Of a DNA stretch of 64,000 bases, positions 48,896 to 57,595 are shown one piece after another. The notes under the pieces are model-generated. The model searched no databases and had not been told where the DNA came from. It saw only the letters and a list, made by a program, of their open reading frames with translations. Each line of letters starts with the position of its first letter. Position 1 is the first letter of the stretch. A program made the translations under genes and the position numbers. The DNA lies in the IMG/VR virus record IMGVR_UViG_3300042430_002694, positions 1 through 64,000 of that record; one strand, given 5' to 3'. The DNA comes from a virus.

Positions 48896-49639
48896 TTACT
48901 TTATTATTATACCAGATTTTTCAATTTGGTTTAGGTTAGAAAGCTTTAAAGCTATCTGAATTAACGTAATTACGTCTTTTTGGCAGTATTCTTTAATTCT
49001 TTCGATATTACCGGCCCAGTAATTCTCATGAACTTGATCACCTTTGATATCGTCTTTCGGTGAATCGACTCCTAGAATAGTGGCTAATAAGTCGAGTGAA
49101 GTGAATCCTTCTTGCCATGCACCAAATGACCAAAGCTCAGAAGTATCAATAATTGAAGTTTCCCAAGGTTTTTTATCCCATACTTGAAGAGGTATTGGTG
49201 TTTCTACTCCTAGTATAAATGCTCTTTTGCAAAGATATGGAACATCGAATCTTTTAACGTTATGGCCAGTTAATTTAGCACCAGTTTTCCCAAGACCACC
49301 AATTACCTTAAAGGCTTGACGTAAAATGTCTTCTTCATCTTCTCCAGAGTAGGAAACTATTTGAGCTACGGGTTCGCCGTCCACCCATTTAATTTTACCG
49401 AAGGAAATACAGACAACTCTACCGAATTCAGCGTGAAGAGCTGATTTCATTTGATAAAGCTCATCGTCTGATTTATCTTTATTGTCTGGATACTTTGCAC
49501 CCAATTGATTTCTAAGGATTTCCGAACGATTTGCCCAAAGTTCTTGCATTTTCTCTGAAAGATCTCCAGAATGGCTAACTGTTCCAGCTGTTTCTATATC
49601 GAAGAACAGCATTTTTTCTAATTGATGTGGATCAAACAT
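48896..49639 (-). CDS. 3'-5' exonuclease, PolB-exonuclease-like (DEDD)
   Basis: A 247-residue protein. The first motif is FFDIETAG (D14, E16), the second GHNVKRFDVPYL (near residue 130) and the third YCQKDVITL (Y-x-x-x-D, near residue 220), giving the four acidic residues of DEDDy exonucleases. It resembles the predicted 3'-5' exonucleases related to the exonuclease part of family B polymerases, which are frequent in Bacteroidetes. It has no polymerase domain and is not the missing part of gp43, which already has its own exonuclease. It may proofread or repair DNA. Confidence 0.82.
   Translation of the reverse strand: MFDPHQLEKMLFFDIETAGTVSHSGDLSEKMQELWANRSEILRNQLGAKYPDNKDKSDDELYQMKSALHAEFGRVVCISFGKIKWVDGEPVAQIVSYSGEDEEDILRQAFKVIGGLGKTGAKLTGHNVKRFDVPYLCKRAFILGVETPIPLQVWDKKPWETSIIDTSELWSFGAWQEGFTSLDLLATILGVDSPKDDIKGDQVHENYWAGNIERIKEYCQKDVITLIQIALKLSNLNQIEKSGIIIK
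48906..48913 (-). promoter_or_regulatory. GGTATAAT box before groEL
   Basis: On the minus strand GGTATAATAATAAAG ends 26 bases before the GTG at 48879. It overlaps the 3' end of the exonuclease gene, allowing groEL its own transcript. Confidence 0.4.
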
Positions 49640-49663
49640 ATTTTAATTTTATGAATTAGTTGA

Positions 49664-49672
49664 AATATACTA
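49664..49672 (-). promoter_or_regulatory. TAGTATATT box before exonuclease gene
   Basis: On the minus strand TTTTTAGTATATTTCA ends 24 bases before the ATG at 49639. It fits the same box type as gp32 and groEL. Confidence 0.35.
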
Positions 49673-49680
49673 AAAATCAG

Positions 49681-49773
49681 GACTAAGTAGCTAAGTGCTT
49701 AGGATTAAGGTAGTAAGTTTACTTAATTCTTTATATTAATAATATAAGTAGACTAAGTTCCTAAGACTCTAAG
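49681..49773. repeat. CTAAG repeat cluster between divergent operons
   Basis: The 239-base gap 49640-49878 contains five CTAAG and two CTTAG words. Two 15-base copies, GACTAAGTAGCTAAG (49681-49695) and GACTAAGTTCCTAAG (49751-49765), start exactly 70 bases apart. The rest is AT-rich with no ORF. It may bind a regulator or mark an origin. Confidence 0.5.
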
Positions 49774-49878
49774 CTCTATACCCTCCCAACACCCTTATTC
49801 TACAGTACATTTTACAAAGGTTTCAAAAAACTTAATCTTTTTATTCAGTAGAATACTTCAAATCACTTAGAATGACTC

Positions 49879-50544
49879 TTGGTAGTAATAGGAATAGATT
49901 TCTCAATACAGTTTCCAGCTGTTTGTATTTGCAAAGACTTTAAAAGTTTTCGCTGGATCGCGTGTGTCAATTCCAATACGACTAAAGCCCACCGGAAGTT
50001 ACTAGAGGACACTCAATTAGAATTTCCTGAGCTAGAGTTTATTTTTCTCCCCCCTAAGAACTTTAAATATGATACCTATTCTGGAGTAGAAAGGGCTAAA
50101 TTAGCTAATTATTCGCTACTAGTCGATACATTAATCGATAGAGTGGAAGAAGTTATTAAAGATGAGCCTAACCGAATCATTTCAATTGAAGGTATAGCAT
50201 ACGGTGCTCAAGGCAATGCACTAATTGATATTGCTCAATCTACTGGCATGTTAAGAAAGAAAGTACTTGACAATTTATTAAATAATAATCAAGAGAGTCT
50301 ATTCATATTTTCTCCTGGGGAACTAAAAAATGCAATTGGAGCAAAAGGAAATGCCGGTAAGTTTGACGTGTACGAACAATTTAAGGAAACTCCTATGCTG
50401 GCCGAAGGCAGTAGTCTTCATCAAGTACTACTTAAATACGAAGATCAAATTGTTAAAAAAGAGGTAATTGGATCCCCGTATATGGATATGATTGACTCGT
50501 ACTTAGCAGTTCTTAAAATATACACGTCACTAAAAGAATCATAA
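49879..50544 (+). CDS. RuvC-like Holliday junction resolvase
   Basis: A 221-residue protein, TTG start at 49879 (an in-frame stop is just upstream). The RNase H-like fold is marked by VIGIDFSIQFPAVC (D7), ISIEGIAYGAQGNALIDIAQ (E104) and PYMDMIDSYLAV (D203, D206), which form the acidic active site, and by a KNAIGAKGNAGK loop. It would cut four-way junctions before packaging; T4 instead uses the unrelated endonuclease VII (gp49). It is 4 bases upstream of the gp55-like gene, so the two may be co-translated. Confidence 0.8.
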   Translation: MVVIGIDFSIQFPAVCICKDFKSFRWIACVNSNTTKAHRKLLEDTQLEFPELEFIFLPPKNFKYDTYSGVERAKLANYSLLVDTLIDRVEEVIKDEPNRIISIEGIAYGAQGNALIDIAQSTGMLRKKVLDNLLNNNQESLFIFSPGELKNAIGAKGNAGKFDVYEQFKETPMLAEGSSLHQVLLKYEDQIVKKEVIGSPYMDMIDSYLAVLKIYTSLKES

Positions 50545-50548
50545 CCAA

Positions 50549-50968
50549 ATGTCAAAAGCTAGAGAAAGTAAGTACTACATCAACAACCGGGATTTTACAA
50601 ATGAAATAATTAGGTGTAAACACGGTCTACTAAACGAAGAGACTGGATACCAGCACACAGCTGGTGAATTATCCCCAATTGCAATTAACTATTTTATAAT
50701 CCTGGCAAATAGAGCGATCCTAAAACTTAGGTTCAGTAATCCACTTGATAAAGAAGACTGTATTCAGTCAGCTCTATTGGACCTGTTGCGATATTGGAGA
50801 AACTTTAATGAGGAAAAATCAAATAATGCATTTGCATACTTTACTCAGATCTCTAAAAACGGGTATGCTAAAGAGTACAAGAAAATCTATAAGCACATAG
50901 GCAAGGGTGAAAAAGTAGAATTTGTTTCGTTAAGCCACTCAGGCGAGAGCGAGATCTTTACTATTTAA
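50549..50968 (+). CDS. Late transcription sigma factor, gp55-like
   Basis: A 139-residue protein. KYYINNRDFTNEIIRCK at the N-terminus aligns by eye with KYNYVNNKELLQAIIDWK of T4 gp55, and DCIQSALLDLLRYWRNFNEE with FAYFTQISKNGYAKEYKKI corresponds to sigma region 2. T4 gp55 has about 185 residues; this one is shorter and lacks a clear hydrophobic C-terminal clamp-binding tail (it ends HSGESEIFTI). It should direct host RNA polymerase to the TATAAATA-type boxes found before structural genes here. It is directly followed by such a box. Confidence 0.75.
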   Translation: MSKARESKYYINNRDFTNEIIRCKHGLLNEETGYQHTAGELSPIAINYFIILANRAILKLRFSNPLDKEDCIQSALLDLLRYWRNFNEEKSNNAFAYFTQISKNGYAKEYKKIYKHIGKGEKVEFVSLSHSGESEIFTI

Positions 50969-50983
50969 TTCCAGTTGTCTGGC

Positions 50984-50994
50984 TTAATAAATAA
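50984..50994 (+). promoter_or_regulatory. Late-promoter-like box TTAATAAATAA
   Basis: GGCTTAATAAATAAAGG ends 23 bases before the ATG at 51018. The box and flanks match that before 54339 (GCTTAATAAATAAA in both). Confidence 0.55.
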
Positions 50995-51017
50995 AGGTAA
51001 AGAGCTAGCATTAGCGT

Positions 51018-54000
51018 ATGAATATTAATAATCTCTTATTTTTTGATAAAAATGGTGAATCGTACAACTTTTCACAGAACTCGGATGGAGTATGGGAAGG
51101 TGCTGACTATTTTCTTCCTATTTCAACTGCTCTATACGATGTATCTAACCTTTTTATTCTAGAAAGTACAAATAGCGGTTACCGGTTCCCAGTTATGGAG
51201 CCAGGTTCAAAGATTATTGCAAAATGGATAACTTCTGAAAATTCCGATAATTTTTTCCTATTTACCGTAGCTAAAGAGGACTCACATACTGATTCTACCA
51301 CGTATATCACAAGACAAACTGGTATTACTATTGACTATGAGGATCTTTTGCCATCAGGTACCACAAATCTTGACTTAACTTACCCTCTTCAATTAAATGT
51401 GAGTTTTTCTCCAGCTGAAGAGGTATCATACAATCGAACTCTTGAACTTTATTACGAAACTTCATCAACTACCACAAAAATCGCATCCATTTATTTTTAT
51501 GGAGAAGGCGAGGACGAAGACGAGCGTTTCCGAATTTGGTTAACTAACTTTGGTATTAAATTTAACAGAGAGGATGCCCTTCTACTTAAAGATTATGACT
51601 TAAAAGAAGGTCTTCCTGACTGGAAGCAAATTAACCAAGCCCGAAAAGAGATTCTAGTAAATAGAGATCAAATTTACCCGTATGTTGGAACTTACAAAGG
51701 ATTAATTAACTTAATTGACATTTTGGGCTATCGTGACGTACTGCGAGTAAAGGAGTATTGGAAAGATGCTGATACAAACTCACCGTATTACAATAAGTTT
51801 GCAATGGTTGATGTTACTGACCTAATGACAGCTGGTTCAATTGACTCAATTAACCTAGTTGACCTAAATGGCCAAATTAAAAAAGGCGGCAAGTTTAAAA
51901 AGACTGAATTCCTAGCTTTAGCTTACGAATTTTCCGTAGCTAGTGATAATTATGATGATGATGGTGTTCCAGAAGTTGAATTTACCACAGATTTTGAAGT
52001 AGATGAAATTTTCTATAAATTAAATCGCCTTTCAACTAAATTAAAAACAGAAATACTTCCAGTAAATGTTGTAATTAAGGACATTATTGGAGAATTCATA
52101 TATTTTGACAAATTTAATCTTCGTAATTGGTCAGATGTTACCTACATCAACTCATTAGAAATAAACGACGACTATAATTTAGTAATAAATCAGCCGGTTA
52201 CAACTTCTCAGTTATTACAGATTAGAGATATTAAAACCCTGTATCATAAAACAAACTCAACCTCTGAATTTCCAGAAATAAGTTTTAATACATCAAACAT
52301 AAACCCATACGAGTTTAACCAACAGTATCCAGTAACAAGTATTCCATCTCTATTAACTGGAATTCAGGATTATTATCTAAACTTACGGAATTATGAGTTT
52401 GCGTATCACGGCCAAAGTAATCCAATGCAAAGCGTTGATGATATCGATGGAAAAGTAGGTTGCCCAGTTTCATTAGAGGCGTATATTCCCGATTTTACAT
52501 TGGGAGGACTAGACGGATCTAAGTTTATTGACTTTGCAAACTCGCATTTCACAATCGGAAATATCAGATACCGTAACGGATATGAAATTGAATGGACCAT
52601 TACTGGACCGCAAGGTTATAATTTTTCATGGAGAGGACTATTAGCTGATTTAGTTAAGCTTCCTCATATTTTGCCTCACATTGGGACCTACGTAATAACT
52701 TCAAATGTATATGATTTACAAGGAGGACAAAACGTAAGCCACCTAACGGTTACTGTATTGACTGAGGAGCCGGTTATTGAAGTTTTTGCTAAGATTCAAG
52801 ATAAAAATTCATATAGATTTAGAGATCTTCATAATGTAACGATAGGACAAATTCAAAACAATCCAATCTACTTACAATTCGCAAATATTGTTCAGACTGG
52901 AGAAACTTCGTCTACTTTAAGTTCTCACTATTTAGACTGGTTCACATATTCAAATAATTTTGGAGTAGGTAATCCACAAAATGAAGTTCAAATATTTACA
53001 GATGGAATAGGTTTCGAAGATATTTCAACATCTACTAACTTACTTAAATCACAGTGGGGTACTGGATCACATGCATTTGGCCAACCATCATTAGGCGATT
53101 ACGAAAATGCAATGATTAAGGACTTAAAAATGAATCGAATGATTGATTTATCGTATGTTCCAGATAGACTTAATGGATTCATATTGGATTTACCTACTAT
53201 GGGAGTTTTGGAATTTATTAATTTTGCGGATTGGGACGTTCATAATAGCTATGTAGTATCTTCTTATTCAACAAGTGAAGATTTAACTAACCAGTTAAAT
53301 GCGTCAACTAATCCACATGTTAGCGAATATCGGTATGTTTTAGTTAACGGAAAAATTCACGCTCATGCAAAAAGACAGGATGTAACTCTACACCGAATCA
53401 TTAGAGTAACTGATGACTCTGGAGAATATTACCGAATTTATACTTTCTGTTATCCATTTGGAGTTTATTCAAACGGGCTAATCGATTCAATTAATACTCA
53501 ATTAGCAACAGTTTCACGTGAATTAGACGAAGACCTTTTATTCTTAGATTCTCCGTTTGACGATTGTTTAAAAAGAACTGGCGAAACTGTTACTTCAAAT
53601 ACAACAGCGACTATCCCAACGAGTTTTCCAACTAACATTACTTTAACTCTGGCTAGGGCGTTTACCTTTACGAATGGAGTTACAATCAAAGCTTCAAGTA
53701 TATCTAATCCGAGTAGATGGATAACTGGAACAGTTATCCAAAATAGTCCAAACTCAATAGTAATCACAACCAGTTCAAGTTCAGGTTCAGCTGTATCAGT
53801 TAGCGATTGGAAGTTTGAATACGTTAAACCAGTTGACGCAAATGCATCAGATATTAATTATTGGATAAACAAGAAATTTGTAGAATTTACAAATAATCAA
53901 GTACCAGAAGTTGAAATGAGAGGGTACCTACCGTCAAACTATGACGAGAACAGCTTTAACTTCTCTAACCTAAAAATCGGATTAGACGGAATAACTATTC

Positions 54001-54287
54001 CACTACACCATCCAGTGTTTGCAGCAGTATCTAACATTGATTCCAAAAAGGAGTGTATTTGGACACTATCGTTATTTGGAGAAACTGTGGTTCAAATTAA
54101 AGCTAACTCTACTTTTATTTGGAGATTTTCTGAACCTGGAGACTATTTGCTTTCAGTAAAAGTAACCGATGTCAATAACAACGTATATGAATTAACTAAA
54201 GAATTTAATGCGTTTGATCCAAGAACAGTTCACGATTACCAAGATCATATAGAAAACACGTTAAATCGTAGGAAAGCCTTAATGTAA
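51018..54287 (+). CDS. Large virion protein, probable baseplate wedge component with PKD-like domains
   Basis: A 1089-residue protein. The N-terminal ~170 residues are beta-rich. Then REDALLLKDYDLKEGLPDW and YPYVGTYKGLINLIDILGY occur near 190-240; the latter resembles the wedge protein family related to P2 gpI/T4 gp7, so a wedge role is plausible. There are at least two PKD/Ig-like domains (GPQGYNFSWRG to LTVTVL near 530-600, and FGETVVQIKANSTFIWRF to the C-terminus). It is the first gene of a late-like unit after gp55. No enzymatic motif is seen. Its fold assignments are by pattern only. Confidence 0.55.
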   Translation: MNINNLLFFDKNGESYNFSQNSDGVWEGADYFLPISTALYDVSNLFILESTNSGYRFPVMEPGSKIIAKWITSENSDNFFLFTVAKEDSHTDSTTYITRQTGITIDYEDLLPSGTTNLDLTYPLQLNVSFSPAEEVSYNRTLELYYETSSTTTKIASIYFYGEGEDEDERFRIWLTNFGIKFNREDALLLKDYDLKEGLPDWKQINQARKEILVNRDQIYPYVGTYKGLINLIDILGYRDVLRVKEYWKDADTNSPYYNKFAMVDVTDLMTAGSIDSINLVDLNGQIKKGGKFKKTEFLALAYEFSVASDNYDDDGVPEVEFTTDFEVDEIFYKLNRLSTKLKTEILPVNVVIKDIIGEFIYFDKFNLRNWSDVTYINSLEINDDYNLVINQPVTTSQLLQIRDIKTLYHKTNSTSEFPEISFNTSNINPYEFNQQYPVTSIPSLLTGIQDYYLNLRNYEFAYHGQSNPMQSVDDIDGKVGCPVSLEAYIPDFTLGGLDGSKFIDFANSHFTIGNIRYRNGYEIEWTITGPQGYNFSWRGLLADLVKLPHILPHIGTYVITSNVYDLQGGQNVSHLTVTVLTEEPVIEVFAKIQDKNSYRFRDLHNVTIGQIQNNPIYLQFANIVQTGETSSTLSSHYLDWFTYSNNFGVGNPQNEVQIFTDGIGFEDISTSTNLLKSQWGTGSHAFGQPSLGDYENAMIKDLKMNRMIDLSYVPDRLNGFILDLPTMGVLEFINFADWDVHNSYVVSSYSTSEDLTNQLNASTNPHVSEYRYVLVNGKIHAHAKRQDVTLHRIIRVTDDSGEYYRIYTFCYPFGVYSNGLIDSINTQLATVSRELDEDLLFLDSPFDDCLKRTGETVTSNTTATIPTSFPTNITLTLARAFTFTNGVTIKASSISNPSRWITGTVIQNSPNSIVITTSSSSGSAVSVSDWKFEYVKPVDANASDINYWINKKFVEFTNNQVPEVEMRGYLPSNYDENSFNFSNLKIGLDGITIPLHHPVFAAVSNIDSKKECIWTLSLFGETVVQIKANSTFIWRFSEPGDYLLSVKVTDVNNNVYELTKEFNAFDPRTVHDYQDHIENTLNRRKALM

Positions 54288-54304
54288 GGTTCCCTTGGGT
54301 TTGC

Positions 54305-54315
54305 TTAATAAATAA
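54305..54315 (+). promoter_or_regulatory. Late-promoter-like box TTAATAAATAA
   Basis: TTGCTTAATAAATAAAA ends 23 bases before the ATG at 54339. It shares a 14-base stretch with the box before 51018. Confidence 0.55.
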
Positions 54316-54338
54316 AAAAGACAAAAAATTCTTAAACA

Positions 54339-55397
54339 ATGGCATTTACTAATGTATCCTTAAACACTCAAACTCTACTTGAGACTACTTTTATCTCAGA
54401 CATGCGTCTAATACTTAACGCAAATGTCACTGTGGTAAAGTCAAAACTTGAGGACGTTATTAACACTCTTGAAATCGACTTAGTTAATAAGTACATCGGG
54501 GTAGACAATTACGTTAACCAAGTAAAAACAAACAATGTTATTCTAGGAAATGGAATAACTTTCATGGACTCAACCAATACAATTGGAAGTCTAACAAAAA
54601 GTGCTGGCAAGTCAATTCTATCAATTGATAAGTTAATTATTCAAGCCGGTGGAACAATCGATATGACTGGAGCAGCAAATGCAATGGCAATCACTCGATT
54701 GGGCGTAGGTATTCCATTAGCTAGTGTAACAGCAGATGGATTTTACGTAGGTAACTTAAGTACTTCTGTTAAGTCTCAGTTTTACGGAGAAGTTAGTTTT
54801 CCAGCGCAAGCAATCACCCAAAGTACGGAAGGTTCAACTAATACAGTTGTTACAACTACCGCAATTAATGTTAGTAGTACTGACTACTATTACGGAGTTC
54901 TTAAACTAAGTAAAACAAGCAAGCAATTCATCTATGTCACAATTAAATGTGCAGATAACAGCCCATCTTCAAGTAAGCCGATTATCTTATTTGTTTACGA
55001 AGACGTTGCAAGCCGCCCAGACAATGGACAAAGCTTCACTGTGATTGTTAAAGAATACATAAATTCAAGTTCAGCTACAATTGCAACAACTAACTGGGGA
55101 GACATTAAAATTCTTCCAGGATTTACTCTACTTGCAAACGGTACTCCAGGATTAATTAATTCAGGAACCCTAGTTGCACAAACTACTGCGAGTACAGCAA
55201 TCGGCCAATTAGCAGCTGGAACACCAGTGCAACATATCACCACTTATAATACAAACGTGCAAGCTTCAACTACTAGTTCTAGACTATTTGGTTCTAGTGT
55301 AACTTTAACCAAGTTCGAAAATACAATGTCTGGCCTTAATTTCGTAAGTTCAAGATTCGTTATCACAAGCTCACACAACATTGAAATAACAAACTAA
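54339..55397 (+). CDS. Virion protein of unknown type, Thr/Ser-rich
   Basis: A 352-residue protein. The first ~75 residues form a helix likely to trimerise (TFISDMRLILNANVTVVKS, then KLEDVINTLEIDLVNKYIG), followed by repetitive strands rich in Thr, Ser and Gly. The composition suits a fibre, whisker or neck protein. It follows a late-like box and is 12 bases before the next gene. No family is recognised. Confidence 0.5.
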   Translation: MAFTNVSLNTQTLLETTFISDMRLILNANVTVVKSKLEDVINTLEIDLVNKYIGVDNYVNQVKTNNVILGNGITFMDSTNTIGSLTKSAGKSILSIDKLIIQAGGTIDMTGAANAMAITRLGVGIPLASVTADGFYVGNLSTSVKSQFYGEVSFPAQAITQSTEGSTNTVVTTTAINVSSTDYYYGVLKLSKTSKQFIYVTIKCADNSPSSSKPIILFVYEDVASRPDNGQSFTVIVKEYINSSSATIATTNWGDIKILPGFTLLANGTPGLINSGTLVAQTTASTAIGQLAAGTPVQHITTYNTNVQASTTSSRLFGSSVTLTKFENTMSGLNFVSSRFVITSSHNIEITN

Positions 55398-55409
55398 TAA
55401 CTAACTACT

Positions 55410-57590
55410 ATGGCAGTTGCACCATTAATAAAACCAATTCAAACCCAGAAAGGAATGTTCTATTCTTTTCAAAGTGCGATTGAAGACTTAAGCTTAACAT
55501 TTAACAATAATACAAATAAGTTTAAGTTTTCTAAATTCGCCCTGTTACGTATTCCAGAAATAGGTATACCAACTACTATGGAAACTGATAACAAAGTACA
55601 GTTTATTGCGCAAGGTGAAACTCCAATCATTAATAATTTATCAGTAAATGAAAATATTAACCTAGCTCAAAGTTTCCAAAATTACGCTCTAAATTTCGAG
55701 AGTTTGCTGATTTCACAATCGTCATACAATCGAGAAAAAAAGCTAAATGTTTCCGAAAGAGTTTTTTGGAAGTGGTTAAAGGAGCTTGGAGCAGTTCGTT
55801 GGAGAGACGCTAACTCAACTGAAGTTAATCAATCACTACCGGTTAGTGAAAAAAGATGGGCAGAAGACTGGTACGATCCAACTACTTCTACCTATGACCG
55901 AGTAGTTAAGTATATTGGAGAAATTGATGTAGTTAACTCAGTTCGCAGCAAAGATAATTCATACAGCGAATTGTACATTCACGTGCCAACTAATGTTGGA
56001 ACTACTCCAACTGTCTTATTCAAGTCAAAGCCTGACGAGAATTACGGTCCAGGAATGGTAATCGTAAATACGCCAGGGGATCCACTTGACGCGGAATACT
56101 TAAACGGTAGACACTACACAGACACTCATCCATTTGCTGGAATGGGGTTAGAAGCGTTTTATGACTTAGATTCAAACGCGGTAACTACATATACTTCGAA
56201 TATTTTAAATACTACACCGGTTGCTACCGGATTCTGGTGGGGAGCATCATCTGTCAATAATTCATATTACACTGATCAGGCTGCATACTTTGGAACACCT
56301 TACAATACTGGAAGCTCTGCTCCAAAAACTCAAAGAATCAAAAAGACCTACACTGCAGGTTTAAATACCAGAACAGTCGAGTACCTTAGATCAACCCACG
56401 ACGGTATGACTATTGATTTTGACTTAACTGACTACTTAATTGCTTCTCAAAATACAACAATCAAATCATTCTCTCAACTAAATGACAGCGTTGGAAATGA
56501 GGATTTTGAATTTAATGCAATTTTAGTTTACTATGACGTATATGATCCAGCGCCAAACGCGGTAGCCGGCACCGAACCAGTTAGCGTTTCTAACTTATAT
56601 GGAGTTTACTTCCTAAACCGAGTGGTTCAAAGCGGAAGTGAATTTATTATCCCAATGATCACCAAAAACAAACCGGATACTATTAATAAAACTAATGGTA
56701 ACTCGTTTGCATTCAAAGTAAACCTTAAATTTGATACTTCAATTGAAGATGTTTCAGTTGAAAAATCAATTAATGACTACAATACATTTTCATTGAACTT
56801 GTTTACCGATGTATTGACTGAAATTAGACAGCTTCAAACTAAATTTAACGATAAATTAGCGGCTCTTGAGAATTTAAGAGTTAACGTCGATACCGCAAAA
56901 GACGCATTATTAAATTCAACTGCGATGTCTAGCTTAGCTAAAAGAATCGCCGTATTGGAAACAACTGTTTCTGCATCAAGTGCAGCCTTTGCCGAGTCAA
57001 CTGCAATTATGGATTTAATCGGGAGCACAAATGATAGAATAGACGAGATTTTAACAGGAACAACTTCATTGCAAATATCATATAATATGGATGCATTCAA
57101 GCCAGGTTACGGAATTTCTCTTGGAAAACTTATCCCAGGTCAAATTACAATAGGATCAAACGTTCAAGGCTATTCAGATATAACCGAAGTCGACTTTAGT
57201 ACAAATGCATTAGGCGTAAAAACCGTTTCATTAGGAATCTCATCAACTCAAATCCGACATCTAAAATTAAATGGATCAAGTAGCCCAATTCCATTTAATC
57301 TTTCTCAAGATTTAACGATTTACATAGATGATTCTATTAATACTTGGAAGAAGGGTCAGCTACTTAAAGTAGTATGTGACTCTCCAATTATTCCTGGGCC
57401 GTACACAATAACACTAAAAACTGATTCACAAAACATCACAAATGCACTGTCAGCAAACAGCGTACTTATAGCAACATTAACCGCTGCGGATTTTCCAACA
57501 AACTACGGAAGAACTGCTAAGCCTATTATAGAAATTGTTTGTACAAATGCTGAAACTTTAACGTTTGCGGTTGATAAAATAATAAGATAA
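55410..57590 (+). CDS. Large baseplate/virion protein of unknown type
   Basis: A 726-residue protein. The N-terminal ~115 residues look structural (SFQSAIEDLSLTFNNNTNKF). Residues 125-340 contain a Trp-rich segment (FWKWLKELGAVRWRD, then RWAEDWYDPTT). A coiled coil is likely around 470-560 (LNLFTDVLTEIRQLQTKFND, then SLAKRIAVLETTVSASS), and the C-terminal part is a beta domain. Its genes are contiguous with other giant virion genes, so a baseplate role is likely. I do not recognise a family. Confidence 0.5.
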   Translation: MAVAPLIKPIQTQKGMFYSFQSAIEDLSLTFNNNTNKFKFSKFALLRIPEIGIPTTMETDNKVQFIAQGETPIINNLSVNENINLAQSFQNYALNFESLLISQSSYNREKKLNVSERVFWKWLKELGAVRWRDANSTEVNQSLPVSEKRWAEDWYDPTTSTYDRVVKYIGEIDVVNSVRSKDNSYSELYIHVPTNVGTTPTVLFKSKPDENYGPGMVIVNTPGDPLDAEYLNGRHYTDTHPFAGMGLEAFYDLDSNAVTTYTSNILNTTPVATGFWWGASSVNNSYYTDQAAYFGTPYNTGSSAPKTQRIKKTYTAGLNTRTVEYLRSTHDGMTIDFDLTDYLIASQNTTIKSFSQLNDSVGNEDFEFNAILVYYDVYDPAPNAVAGTEPVSVSNLYGVYFLNRVVQSGSEFIIPMITKNKPDTINKTNGNSFAFKVNLKFDTSIEDVSVEKSINDYNTFSLNLFTDVLTEIRQLQTKFNDKLAALENLRVNVDTAKDALLNSTAMSSLAKRIAVLETTVSASSAAFAESTAIMDLIGSTNDRIDEILTGTTSLQISYNMDAFKPGYGISLGKLIPGQITIGSNVQGYSDITEVDFSTNALGVKTVSLGISSTQIRHLKLNGSSSPIPFNLSQDLTIYIDDSINTWKKGQLLKVVCDSPIIPGPYTITLKTDSQNITNALSANSVLIATLTAADFPTNYGRTAKPIIEIVCTNAETLTFAVDKIIR

Positions 57591-57595
57591 ACTAA

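Noticed and set aside
48896-49639. DEDD exonuclease as the detached exonuclease of the split polymerase
   Set aside because: The polymerase fragment at 27692 already has a complete exonuclease, so this is a separate enzyme.
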